From Deltaproteobacteria bacterium (lineage in GTDB: Bacteria; Desulfobacterota; Binatia; UTPRO1): DNA of 64,000 nucleotides. Positions 50,832 to 59,495 of the stretch are shown piece after piece; the first letter of the stretch is position 1, and the number at the start of each line of letters is the position of its first letter. The position numbers and the translations under genes were made by a program. The notes beneath the pieces were generated by a model that did not search any database, was not told the DNA's origin, and was given only the letters and a program-made list of their open reading frames with translations. The stretch is taken from contig JACQEO010000007.1 of NCBI GenBank assembly GCA_016200545.1, positions 1-64,000 of the forward strand, read 5' to 3'.

Positions 50832-52127
50832 CTACGGACTCACGCTCGACGGGACGCACAGCTCCCGCGCGCGTTGCACCCTGATCAACGTGGCGGCGCC
50901 GAACTGGTTCGCGGTGAAGGCGGGGCCCGACAGTCCGCGGGAAATAGGGTCGCCCGCGGGACGCAGATTGTAGCAGAGCAGGTTGGCTTGCGGATCGAGA
51001 ATGCCTTCACCGTTCTTGTCGACGGCGGTGCACAGGTACGATACCCGCAGTAGCTTGTACGTGAACGCGCCGAACTGATCGACGATGTGCACGCCCGAAG
51101 ACGACGTACGCCCCCCTCTCACCCTGTAGCACTGGAAGTGGTCGATCGCGGGATCGGCGAGTGGTGCCGGCGGCGCGACGAGACTCTTCGCGCTCGGGAC
51201 GAGCAAGAGGACCGGCCGCACGATTCGGATGACGACCGTTCCGAACTGGTTGACGACCGTCTGATTGAATATCGTGTTGAAGTGCGGTGTCCGCCGGGTG
51301 ATGGCGTAGCCGAGCAGATGGTCGGGTAGGGTGGGTACGTCCGGACTCGCGGAGTTCACGGTTGCCGGATTGCACAGGCGCTTCACCGGTTTTCGGGAGT
51401 CGAGGTCGATCATGCCCGAGCCGAATCGATCTACGACGTTGACACCGGTGATCGGGTGGGCGTCCGATCGATCGACTTCGTAGCATTGAAAATCGAGGAG
51501 TGCGGACGCAGGGGTCGGGCTCGAGGTCGGCGTCCCGGGAGTGGGTGTCGACGTGCGCGTCGGTGTCGACGTGGGTGTCGACGTCGACGTGGGTGTCGGC
51601 GTCGGCGTGGCGGTCGAGACGGGTGTGTCGGTCGGAACCGGTGTCTCGGTTGCGCTTGGCGTCGGCGTTGACGAGGGGCTCGGCGTCGGCGTTGACGAGG
51701 GGCTCGGCGTCGCGACACACCCGTTGACGAGGAAGTCGGCGGTGGCGGCGAAGGCGCTCGCTTGGAGATGGATCGCCGCCACCGGCGCGACGCCGTAGGC
51801 GCCGCTCGAGGGAACGATCGTGCTCGCGCCCCCGGGCAGACCGGTTCCCGTCAGCTCGACGCGGTAGTCGTCGTCATGATCGGGAAGGGCGACGAAGAAG
51901 AAGCCGGCCGAGTTGGTGGTCGCGGGGAAGGTGGTTCCAGGAGGGAAGGTGAGCGACGTGATCAGGATGCCGACGCTGTTCAGCGGAGTGTCGCCGGCAT
52001 CGATCATCTGGTTGCCGTTCTGATCGCAAAACACGTGGCCATCGATGTGCCAGGCGCAAACCGGAGAGGCGGTGAAGAGGAAGAGCAGCGTTCCCATCAC
52101 GGCAAGGCGACGGTGGGTCTGGGTCAT
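50832..52127 (-). CDS. Secreted protein: SdrD-B-like domain, Thr/Pro linker, paired Cys repeats
   Basis: 431 aa from ATG 52127. Signal peptide about 1-25 ([16 protein letters not shown]). Residues 26-130 are a prealbumin-like SdrD-B-type domain ([20 protein letters not shown]). A 70-residue linker of TPTPS/TPTST repeats follows. The C-terminal 220 residues contain two related modules, [20 protein letters not shown] and [20 protein letters not shown], each followed by D(R/Q)FG and a closing LC(N/T). I associate this module with extracellular proteins of uncultured Binatia-like bacteria (recollection). Function unknown. Confidence 0.7.
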   Translation of the reverse strand: MTQTHRRLAVMGTLLFLFTASPVCAWHIDGHVFCDQNGNQMIDAGDTPLNSVGILITSLTFPPGTTFPATTNSAGFFFVALPDHDDDYRVELTGTGLPGGASTIVPSSGAYGVAPVAAIHLQASAFAATADFLVNGCVATPSPSSTPTPSPSSTPTPSATETPVPTDTPVSTATPTPTPTSTSTPTSTPTRTSTPTPGTPTSSPTPASALLDFQCYEVDRSDAHPITGVNVVDRFGSGMIDLDSRKPVKRLCNPATVNSASPDVPTLPDHLLGYAITRRTPHFNTIFNQTVVNQFGTVVIRIVRPVLLLVPSAKSLVAPPAPLADPAIDHFQCYRVRGGRTSSSGVHIVDQFGAFTYKLLRVSYLCTAVDKNGEGILDPQANLLCYNLRPAGDPISRGLSGPAFTANQFGAATLIRVQRARELCVPSSVSP

Positions 52128-52529
52128 GTCGAGGGCTCCTGGTGTCGCAGTCTTCGAGCCGATGCGATTGCCATAGGCCACACCGCTCTCGAATGCAAAA
52201 ACCTTGCGCGGATTTCCTCCCAATTTTCAACGTTTACGCGCCGCACAATCCTGCGAGAATGCAAGAGCTGTGCAATAGGGACGGCGTTCGTGCACCGACG
52301 GCGGTTCGCGGGTGACGCTACGACGGTGCGGTCGCGGGGCAGACTGCGTCGCAGGCTCACGAGAAATCGACCGCGAACGCCGAAAAAGGCCGCCACAGCC
52401 GACCGCGCTGCGCTCGTTCTCGAGGCTGGCGCCAGTCACGTGCGCGAAGAACCACAATGCGACGTGCCGAGAGCTTCTTCGCGACGCTCGAGTGGAGCGA
52501 GGGTGCGCGCCTCGCCCCGCTGTCGGGTC
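52128..52529. other. 402-bp region without a supported gene
   Basis: Frames here lack ribosome sites and motifs and are shadows or chance. The segment must hold the promoter of the minus-strand gene at 52127 and the 3' flank of the gene ending at 52530. I see no hairpin with a T-run. Confidence 0.5.
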
Positions 52530-52956
52530 CTACTGTGGGCTAGTACTGCACGTGGCGAGGCAGTCTGCGGCGTCCTGGCCGCACGAAGTGCGGTCGTCGC
52601 TCAGCGCCCGAGCCACGTCGGCCTTGCAGCTGTCCTGAGTGGTCTTGACGTCGGCGTAACACGTCTTCTGCGCCGTCTTCGCATCGGTCATGCATGTCTT
52701 CAGCTCGGTGCCGCACAGGCCGACGCAGTTGCTGCGCCCGTCGAGTACGTTGCTGTCGCACGAGAGGTAGCCGTCGCTCGCCGCGCTGTCGCAATCGGCC
52801 TTGTCCGACCGTGCCGTCAACGCGGCGGTCGCGCCGCAGATCGCCGCCTCCTGCTTGCACTCTGCCGTGCACGGGCTGGCACTGCTGCGCGTTCGCCGTC
52901 GCGGTGTATGCCAAGCCCGAGGCGAGTAGCGCACCAAGAATTGCTGGAACTCTCAT
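52530..52956 (-). pseudogene. Secreted Cys-rich protein, frameshifted
   Basis: ATG 52956 (AAAGGAGCAATC upstream) starts a signal peptide (AILGALLASGLAYTATANA) and QQCQP. After that the frame becomes Arg-rich nonsense, while the neighbouring frame continues CTAECKQEAAICGATAALTA and keeps evenly spaced Cys (CVGLCGTELKTCMTDAKTAQ, later CGQDAADCLATCSTSPQ) to a stop at 52530. One extra base in the GGG at 52873-52875 (CCC on the coding strand) explains it; corrected length about 141 aa. Related in style to the protein at 53702. Confidence 0.7.
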
Positions 52957-53192
52957 GATTGCTCCTTTCGACCGCGTGACCGTTGCTTGCAGCGGGAGCA
53001 ACACAGGTGCCGGTGGGCGCGGCGATCGGCGACGACGCAACCCTGCGACGCAGCATCATCGCCGCGACCGGTCGCAGCGGCGCGTCCGCGACGCGCTGGC
53101 CTTTGTTGTGTCGGGCAGCGCCGCGCGCCGGGGCGGTCGCTACAAAGGTAGCGGTCGTCGCCGGTGGCGAAGCGCCCGTCGTGGCGATGCGT

Positions 53193-53498
53193 TCACGCGG
53201 TCCAGTATTCGCGACAGGCGATGGTATAGAGATCGAGGAAGGCGCCGACCAACGCCGCGAGCTCGGCGGGAGAGAGGCGGGCCAACTGCCGATCGATGCC
53301 CCCGGCTTCGCAGCCGGTCAACGTCCGAATGGTGGCGATGGGCGTCGTCGCCCAGACGGGCACGTCGTCCGCGAATGCGCGCTCGACTTCGGCGACCGCG
53401 CGCGCCACGCGCTCGGCGGTGGGTGCCGTGAGCGAGGCGAGGGCCGCGAGCGCGCTGCGCACGCGCTCGTGCTGTGCTCGGATGACGTCGACCAGCAT
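53193..53498 (-). CDS. Hypothetical helical protein
   Basis: 101 aa from ATG 53498; upstream in-frame extension passes through a terminator hairpin and is rejected. Predicted all-helical: IRAQHERVRSALAALASLTA, ERVARAVAEVERAFADDVPV, then LSPAELAALVGAFLDLYTIA. No signal peptide or metal motif. Family not recognised. It begins 43 bp downstream of the palindromic terminator, so it has its own promoter or depends on read-through. Confidence 0.5.
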   Translation of the reverse strand: MLVDVIRAQHERVRSALAALASLTAPTAERVARAVAEVERAFADDVPVWATTPIATIRTLTGCEAGGIDRQLARLSPAELAALVGAFLDLYTIACREYWTA

Positions 53499-53540
53499 GG
53501 CACGTCCTCTCGGCGACGACGCGGACGTCGCAAACGAAAA

Positions 53541-53570
53541 CGGGGCTCCCAGGTATACCTGGGAGCCCCG
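53541..53570 (-). terminator. 30-bp perfect palindrome followed by T-rich sequence
   Basis: The 30 bases are a perfect palindrome centred on GTATAC at 53553-53558. On the minus strand they are followed by TTTTCGTTTG, fitting an intrinsic terminator for the Cys-rich protein gene whose stop is at 53702. With no loop bases spare, it can form a stem of about 13 bp with a 4-base loop. Confidence 0.7.
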
Positions 53571-53701
53571 TCGTCGCAACCGGTCGGGCGTCCGATGGAG
53601 GGTGGGAAAACGCCCGGCACGCGGCGCGTATGGGGAACGCGCGTGCGGCGCCGCGTGTCCGTCCGGAGCGAGACGCTCCGGACGGGTTGCGGCGGTCAGG
53701 G

Positions 53702-54271
53702 TCAGTTCGCCGGCGGGCAGGCCTGTATGCAGGCCTGGAAGGTGCTTCGGCAGTTCGCCTTCATCGCTTTCACGATCGCGTTCGTGCGGAAGCTGTCGCC
53801 GCAAGCGTCGCGGCAGAGGAACCTGGTGACCTGCGCCCCATCGATGCAATCCTCACAGATTAGATCGCCGCTACAATTGCAGTTTTGGCCATTGGGACCG
53901 CACGTCGCGCCGCAGCCGCCGTCCGCTGGCGCGCCCGTGGCGGTAGCTGTGAATGCCGCCTTGCACGCGTCCGTGCCGCCGCTGCAATTGTCGAGGGTCG
54001 TCCCTCCCGGTACCTGGCCGGTGTCTTTGATTACCTCGACGTTGTCGAAGCACTGTTGCCGCCCCGCCAAGCATGCCTTGCCGCATGAGGGCAGGACGTT
54101 GCGGCAGGTGAATCTCGCATCGAGGAAGTCCGATTTGCATTGGCTCTTGCAATCAAGAAGGGCGGCCTTGGCGTTCATCCGGCACGTCGTGTCGGCACGA
54201 GCGTGCGTGGCAAATACGGCACTACCCAGTACGGCGATGCTGATGACGAGTACAGCTCCGATTCTCTTCAT
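53702..54271 (-). CDS. Secreted Cys-rich protein
   Basis: 189 aa from ATG 54271 with AAAGGAGGAGAACC upstream. Signal peptide about 1-27 (VLVISIAVLGSAVFATHARA). About 21 Cys in the mature part: CRMNAKAALLDCKSQCKSDF, CGKACLAGRQQCFD, GGCGATCGPNGQNCNCSGDL, ICEDCIDG and CRSTFQACIQACPP. The helical CxxxC spacing at both ends resembles the frameshifted protein at 52530. Presumably disulfide-bonded and extracytoplasmic; no named domain. A perfect-palindrome terminator lies 130 bp beyond its stop. Confidence 0.72.
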   Translation of the reverse strand: MKRIGAVLVISIAVLGSAVFATHARADTTCRMNAKAALLDCKSQCKSDFLDARFTCRNVLPSCGKACLAGRQQCFDNVEVIKDTGQVPGGTTLDNCSGGTDACKAAFTATATGAPADGGCGATCGPNGQNCNCSGDLICEDCIDGAQVTRFLCRDACGDSFRTNAIVKAMKANCRSTFQACIQACPPAN

Positions 54272-54643
54272 GGTTCTCCTCCTTTGCGATCGCATCGGCC
54301 GAGATCCGGAGCCCTAACCTGCATGCAGGATACGGGATTTGGGCGGCCCTCGGCGGGGTCCGCTCCGTTGCTTGGAACTAGCCTATCAGCGCGCGTGTCG
54401 TTTATGTCAAGGAATTTTGCGCGTGAATTCGGGGTAAATGTGACGGGAGCCGGGGGCGCGTTTTCACGCACCCGACACCGCGTGCGCGTGTGAGAACCTG
54501 TCATGACCCGACAGCTCGACGTCCCCAGGAATGGCGCTGAAATGCGCGATATCCGAGCCTTTCGCATGACGCACGCGGGCGCGTGTCTTGCTCCGTCCTC
54601 GAAACGCGGCGATGGCGATGGGGCCGCGCGGAGGGGAACTCGG

Positions 54644-55744
54644 ATGGAGCTCAGCCTGGAGCACAGCGAGTGCGCGGTCGTCGAGGAGCGGCGCGTCGCC
54701 GCGCGACGATCACGGCTGGCGCGCGCGACGGAATGGCTACTGCCGTACGCGGCGCGTTTCGGCGGCGGATATTTCGCTGGCGGCGTCGAGCGCGCCGTCT
54801 GCCGTGCCATCCACGGCGCCGCGCGCCGCCGGGCGCTTTTCCGCTTCGCGCCGCCGCCGCCGTTTCGCCGCGCCGTCCACCCGCACGGTGCGCGATGCGC
54901 CGACGAGTATTCTTTCCGCTCGCCGTTCGTCAGTCGTTGGCGCGTCCGCAACGACGCCCTCGTTCATCACTACCGCGACGGCGCCGGGCAGCGCCCCCTC
55001 GTCGTCCTGAACCCCGACGACGGGCTGCTCGCGCGCGTCCTCTTCGCGCGCGCGTTCGTTCGCCCGCTGCTCGCGGGAGGTGTCGACGTCGCGGTGCCGA
55101 TCGCACCGGGCAGCGCGAGCCGGCGCACGCCGGAGGATCGCCGTCGCGGCTGGGCGCACAGCGTCGGCGCTGCGCTGTCCGCGATCGTACAGCTGGTCCA
55201 CGACAACGTCGCGATCGAGGCATGGGCGCGCGAGCGCGGCTATCGCACGGTAGTCGTGAGCGGTCTTGGGCGCGGGGGCACGGTCGCCGCGATTCTGGCC
55301 GCGACGACGACACGCTTCGATGCGTACGTGCCGATGCTCGCCGGCGCACATCCCGGCCGAGTCTGGGTTCCGCCGCGGGCGCGCGCCGGCGCGGTGCACG
55401 TACGCGCGCTCGCGCGTGACGGCGTCCGACATCGGGGAACGCTTCTCCGGCTCTTCGATCCGGTCGCGCCCATCCGCCTGCCGCCACCTCGCACCCGCGA
55501 GCGCTGCGCGATCATCGGCCTACGCTTCGATCCCGTCGTCCCCGCCGCCGACGTCCGTGAGCTGGCCCGCCATTGGTCGGTCACCGCGCGCTGGCTCCCC
55601 CGCGCCCGCGTTGAGCTCCCGCTCTACGCTCCCGAGCTCGCGACGATCGTCGCCGGAATCGCCCGCACCCGCGGCGCGTGCGCCGCGAGTTACTCGCTCG
55701 TTACGTCGCGATCGGTCGACCCCGGCCACCAGGCCGGTAAATGA
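54644..55744 (+). CDS. Alpha/beta-hydrolase-like protein with altered nucleophile elbow
   Basis: 366 aa from ATG 54644; ATG 54503 adds 47 residues that do not look coding. The core has a hydrolase order: PLVVLNPDDGLLARVLFARA, a helix with VGAALSAIVQLVHDNVAIEA, the elbow strand YRTVVVSGLGRGGTVAAILA, and VPMLAGAHPGRVW. At the elbow, the expected G-x-S-x-G-G reads G-L-G-R-G-G, so the nucleophilic Ser is replaced by Gly and the enzyme is probably non-catalytic. Closest in feel to ABHD18/DUF2048 proteins. The 3' end overlaps the convergent DedA gene by 55 bp. Confidence 0.55.
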   Translation: MELSLEHSECAVVEERRVAARRSRLARATEWLLPYAARFGGGYFAGGVERAVCRAIHGAARRRALFRFAPPPPFRRAVHPHGARCADEYSFRSPFVSRWRVRNDALVHHYRDGAGQRPLVVLNPDDGLLARVLFARAFVRPLLAGGVDVAVPIAPGSASRRTPEDRRRGWAHSVGAALSAIVQLVHDNVAIEAWARERGYRTVVVSGLGRGGTVAAILAATTTRFDAYVPMLAGAHPGRVWVPPRARAGAVHVRALARDGVRHRGTLLRLFDPVAPIRLPPPRTRERCAIIGLRFDPVVPAADVRELARHWSVTARWLPRARVELPLYAPELATIVAGIARTRGACAASYSLVTSRSVDPGHQAGK

Positions 55745-56325
55745 TCGCTCCACTGCCAGTGCACGAGCGCCACGATTGCCACCAGCAGCGCGATCGCGAA
55801 CGCCCAGCGCTGGAGGCTATGAATATGCCGCACCAACAGGTCGAGGCGGTCCGCGAAAAGAAACCCGAGCGTAAACATCACCGGCACGCTCGCGCATGCG
55901 GAGAGCGCATCCCAGAAGATGAAGCGCCGAAACTTCATGCCGGCGGCGCCGGCGGTGGCGAACACCGCGACCCGGAGGCCGGCGACGTGGCGCGCGATGA
56001 CGACGGCGCCGACGCCGCGGCTGTGAACGAGGGCGCGGGCGCGCGCGCGGCGCTCGGGGGTGACGAGGCCCGCGAGGCGCGGATGCCGGCTGAGGGACTG
56101 CGAGCCGTGCCGCGCCAGCATGAAGAGGCAGGCGTCGCCGAGGATGACGCCCGCGAAACAGACCGGCAGCGCGATCTCGAAGCGCATTACGCCACGGTGG
56201 CTGAGATAACCCGAGAGCAGGATCGGAATGTCCTCGGGAATCGGCACGCCGACGCCGGCGGCGAGCAGCAAGACGAACGCCGCGGCGTACGTCGAGTGCT
56301 CGAGATAGGGGAGGAGCGTTTCCAT
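55690..56325 (-). CDS. DedA family membrane protein
   Basis: 211 aa. DedA/SNARE-associated landmarks: FVLLLAAGVGVPIPEDIPIL near the N-terminus, FAGVILGDACLFMLARHGSQ, the conserved RHVAGLRVAVFATAGAAGM loop, then FRRFIFWDALSACASVPVMF. Four to five membrane segments. DedA proteins act in lipid carrier and membrane homeostasis, several as undecaprenyl-phosphate or phosphatidylethanolamine flippases. The stop lies inside the 3' end of the opposite gene (55 bp overlap). Confidence 0.88.
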   Translation of the reverse strand: METLLPYLEHSTYAAAFVLLLAAGVGVPIPEDIPILLSGYLSHRGVMRFEIALPVCFAGVILGDACLFMLARHGSQSLSRHPRLAGLVTPERRARARALVHSRGVGAVVIARHVAGLRVAVFATAGAAGMKFRRFIFWDALSACASVPVMFTLGFLFADRLDLLVRHIHSLQRWAFAIALLVAIVALVHWQWSDHLPAWWPGSTDRDVTSE

Positions 56326-56389
56326 GGGCTTCGGCGGAGCTTAGCGGATCATCGGACGCCGGCGCGAGCGCCGACGATCACACGCTGTC

Positions 56390-57756
56390 TCAACCGCCGA
56401 AGCGCATCATCGTGCGGACGATCCAGGGGTCGTCCTTGGGGCGTTGCTCGCGGTCCTGACGGAGCAGCGCAACACGCGCGGCGGTGATGCCGAGATAGCG
56501 GAGCGGCTCGGGCGGGAAGGGAAGGGCGGTGGTCCGCACGAAGCAGAGATCGGTGCGCTCGGTGCGGCGCCCGAGCACGAGATCGGCGAGGATCTGTCCG
56601 CCGAGGTGCGTCGGGCCGACGCCGTGACCACAGTAGCCGAACCCGTAGTGGATGCGCCCGCCTTCGAGCGTACCGAAGGTCGGCACGAAGCGCACCGTGA
56701 GGCCGACGGGGCCTCCCCACTCGTGCGTGAAGCGGACACCGGCGAGCGACGGGAAGGTTCGGCGCAGGTCGTCCTTCAAGCGCGCGAAGACATCCGGGCT
56801 GCGATCGTGTTGTGAGCCGATGCTCGAGCTGTAGAAGTACGGCGCGTCCTCGCCGCCGAAGAGCATGCGACCGTCGCGGGTCGGCCGGTAGTAGTGGAGG
56901 TAGGTGCGACGGTCCTCGAGGCCTTGCGGCCCGCCCAGCCGATCGCCTCCCAACGCGCGGGAGTGAGCGGCTCGGTGAGGACGATGTACGAGTAGATCGG
57001 CGCGACGTAGCGTTGGATCGGCGGGAAGTGCACCGAGTAGGCGTTGGTCGCGAGTACCGCCTGATCGGCGCGCACGATTCCCTGTGGCGTGCGGATGGTG
57101 ACGCGACGTCCCTCGGCGCGCACGTCCTCGACCGGCGTCGACTCGCAGATCTCGACGCCGAGCTCGGCGGCGACACGGTGTTGGCCGCGGACGAGGCGCG
57201 CGGGGTTGAGAATCGCGCAGCTCTCCTCGCGTACGCCACACTCGTAGGTCGGCGAGTGCACGCTCGCCTGCACGGCGGCGCGATCGAGGAAGCGGAAGCC
57301 TTCGAGGCCGAGGCGCTCGGCTTGCCGATACTCGGCCTCGATGCGCGGGATCTGGCTCGCGTCCGAGGCGACGCAGAGGAGACCGTTCTTCTCGTAGTGA
57401 CAGTCGACGCGGTGCGCGCGCGTGAACGCGCCGATGCCGTCGACGGACGCCGCGGCGGCGCGGTGCGCCGCGCGCGTGGCGTCGTCGCCGAACGCCCGCA
57501 CCATGTCGTGGAGGCCGCGATTGAGGAGCGTCATCGCGAAGCCGCCGTTGCGCCCGCTCGCGCCGTAGCCGACCACCTCGCGCTCGAGGAGCGTGATCCG
57601 GAGCGCGGGCTCGGCGCGTTTCAGGAAGTACGCCGTCCACAGGCCGGTGAAGCCGCCGCCGATGACGGCGACGTCGACGGAGCGATCGCCGTCGAGCGAC
57701 GCCCCTGGAGAGTACTCGTCTTCGAGCCAGAAGCTGCGGGTCGCGTAGTCGCTCAT
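56390..57756 (-). pseudogene. DadA-like FAD-dependent oxidoreductase, frameshifted
   Basis: ATG 57756 starts a DAO-type protein: SVDVAVIGGGFTGLWTAYFL (FAD dinucleotide fold), LLEREVVGYGASGRNGGFAM, and VRADQAVLATNAYSV. After AIGWAGR (about 56930) the frame degenerates and stops at 56776, while the -1 frame resumes QGLEDRRTYLHYYRPTRDGR, FTHEWGGPVGLTVRFVPTFG and GFGYCGHGVGPTHLGGQILA down to 56390. One missing base in the GCCGCAAGG region (56924-56932) repairs a protein of about 455 aa. Family members deaminate amino acids or amines. Confidence 0.85.
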
Positions 57757-57890
57757 CCCCCGTCCGCTACCACCCGTGCGCGGCGCGCTCAACGCGATCC
57801 GCTCGAGTAGTCCCGTCCTGCTCGGCGCGTACCTGCTGACTCGCGGGCGCGATTCCCTTATAGACCGTGCGCAACAGAGGAGGGTTCGCG

Positions 57891-59033
57891 ATGGCACGAC
57901 TACAGGTAGGCGTCGAGACGGGATGCATCGCCCCACTGTGGCTGGAGCGGGTGAGCATGCGGCTCGCGAAGCTCTCGGGCGTCGACAGTCTGCTGCTTCC
58001 CGACCACTACATCGGCTTCGTGCCGCGCGCGCTGTGGAAGCCCGAGTACACGGCCGCGGCCAAGATGGTTCCGTCGACCGACGCCTTCTTCGATCCCTTC
58101 GTGATGATGGGGATGATGGCGGCGCGCTATCGGCGCGTCCGCATCGGTACCGGTGTCACCGAGGCGTTCCGCCGCCATCCGGCGACGCTCGCGCAGGCGT
58201 TCGTGACCGTCGACCACATGACCGGTGGCCGCGCGATCCTCGGCATCGGCAACGGCGAGCGCGAGAACACCGAGCCGTACGGCATGCCGTTCACCCGCCG
58301 GGTCGGCCGCCTCGAAGAGGCACTCGCGATCATTCGCAAGCTGTGGGAGAGTGGCGGCGAGCCGGTGAGCATCGACGGTCCGACCTGGCGGCTGCGTGAC
58401 GCGCTCTTCGCGACTCCACTCTACAAGGGTCAGGCGCCGAAGATCTGGGTGGCCGCGCACGCGCCGCGCATGCTCGGTCTCACCGGCCGCTTCGCCGACG
58501 GCTGGTACCCGACACAGAAGATGTCGGCCGACGACTATCGCCACAAGCTCGGAATGATCCGCGCCGCCGCGGCCGAGGCCGGCCGGCCCGTCGACCGCTT
58601 CGAAGCGGCGCTGCAGATCCAGATCGCGATCGGCCCGGGGCGCCAAAAGACCCTCGATCGGCTGATGAAGGTGAAGCCGGTCGCCGCGATGGGCCTCTTG
58701 ATGCCCGGCGCCGTGTGGAAAACGCACGGCCTGCGCCATCCGCTCGGCGAGACGTTCGAGGGATTCGCCGACATCATCCCGAATGCCGTGCCGCCCGCGG
58801 CGCTCGCCGAGGCCGAGCGCGTCGTCACGCGCGACTTGGTGGGCGAAGCGCTCTTTGCGGGAACCGTCGACGAGATCGTCGAAGAGGTGAAGCCGTTAGT
58901 CGCCGCGGGCGTGCGCCACGTCGTCATGTGGAACATCGGTCCGCTCGCGACCGGCGGCGGGGCCGGCGACCTCATTCGGCAGACGCAGCTCATCCGGCGT
59001 CTCCGCAAGCTGCAGACGAACGGGGCGGCGTAA
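57891..59033 (+). CDS. LLM-class oxidoreductase, probably F420-dependent
   Basis: 380 aa from ATG 57891 (AGAGGAGGG upstream). Luciferase-like TIM barrel: VDSLLLPDHYIGFVPRALW, RVRIGTGVTEAFRRHPATLA, TGGRAILGIGNGERENTEPY, and IWVAAHAPRMLGLTGRFADG. The DHYIGFVPRALW and GNGERENTEPYG blocks resemble the phthiodiolone ketoreductase-like group, which uses coenzyme F420. FMN use cannot be excluded. Substrate unknown. Single gene, divergent from the DadA-like oxidase (134 bp between starts). Confidence 0.88.
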   Translation: MARLQVGVETGCIAPLWLERVSMRLAKLSGVDSLLLPDHYIGFVPRALWKPEYTAAAKMVPSTDAFFDPFVMMGMMAARYRRVRIGTGVTEAFRRHPATLAQAFVTVDHMTGGRAILGIGNGERENTEPYGMPFTRRVGRLEEALAIIRKLWESGGEPVSIDGPTWRLRDALFATPLYKGQAPKIWVAAHAPRMLGLTGRFADGWYPTQKMSADDYRHKLGMIRAAAAEAGRPVDRFEAALQIQIAIGPGRQKTLDRLMKVKPVAAMGLLMPGAVWKTHGLRHPLGETFEGFADIIPNAVPPAALAEAERVVTRDLVGEALFAGTVDEIVEEVKPLVAAGVRHVVMWNIGPLATGGGAGDLIRQTQLIRRLRKLQTNGAA

Positions 59034-59060
59034 CGCGGTCCGCGACGTGGCGGCGATGTG

Positions 59061-59203
59061 CGGGGGCGACGGCGGGAAGGGTCACGGCGCGGTCAGCGGA
59101 CCTGGCGGGACGGTAGGGCGAGGGGATTCTTCCGTACGGTGCGATGCACTCGAAGCACGCACGTCCAATGACCACGCCGTGACCCTTCCCGCCGTCGCCC
59201 CCG
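59061..59203. repeat. 34-bp inverted repeat, one mismatch, 75-bp spacer
   Basis: Bases 59061-59094 and 59170-59203 are reverse complements with one mismatch (C/T); the core GGGGGCGACGGCGGGAAGGG is shared. It begins 27 bp after the LLM gene. The first part of a 462-bp gene-free region (59034-59495) built of GC-rich inverted repeats. Possible roles: strong bidirectional terminator, structured RNA or remnant of a mobile repeat. Confidence 0.8.
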
Positions 59204-59332
59204 TATGCGGCGGCACGTTACGCGGCGCGTACGCGGCGCGCTGCGCGCGGCCGCTTCGGCGACGGCGTCACGACGGCGTGACGACGGCGTCGCGGCGCGC
59301 GCCGTCTTCGGCCGCGCGTACGTCGCGGTGCG

Positions 59333-59421
59333 CGGCGCGGGGGCGTGGGTGAGGGGGGTGTGCGAGGTCGTAGACTTCTCTTCCGACCTCGCACACCCCC
59401 CTCACCCACGCCCCCGCGCCG
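59333..59421. repeat. 38-bp perfect inverted repeat with 13-bp loop
   Basis: Bases 59333-59370 are exactly complementary to 59384-59421; the loop is TAGACTTCTCTTC. The arm contains GTGAGGGGGGTGTGCGAGG. The stem is far longer than a normal terminator and no T-run follows. Between IR1 and this hairpin, bases 59215-59332 are CGCG-rich with further partial inversions (CGCGTACG near 59226 and 59317). The antiporter gene starts 75 bp downstream. Confidence 0.9.
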
Positions 59422-59495
59422 ACCGTCCCACCACGCGCGTGCGAGTGAACGACGCCCCGCTTGCCCGTGAACATGACGTCCCGTAGCGTGCCCGC

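Noticed and set aside
53499-53849. N-terminal extension of the helical protein at 53193
   Set aside because: It would read through the perfect-palindrome terminator and antisense to a secreted protein gene's 3' region.
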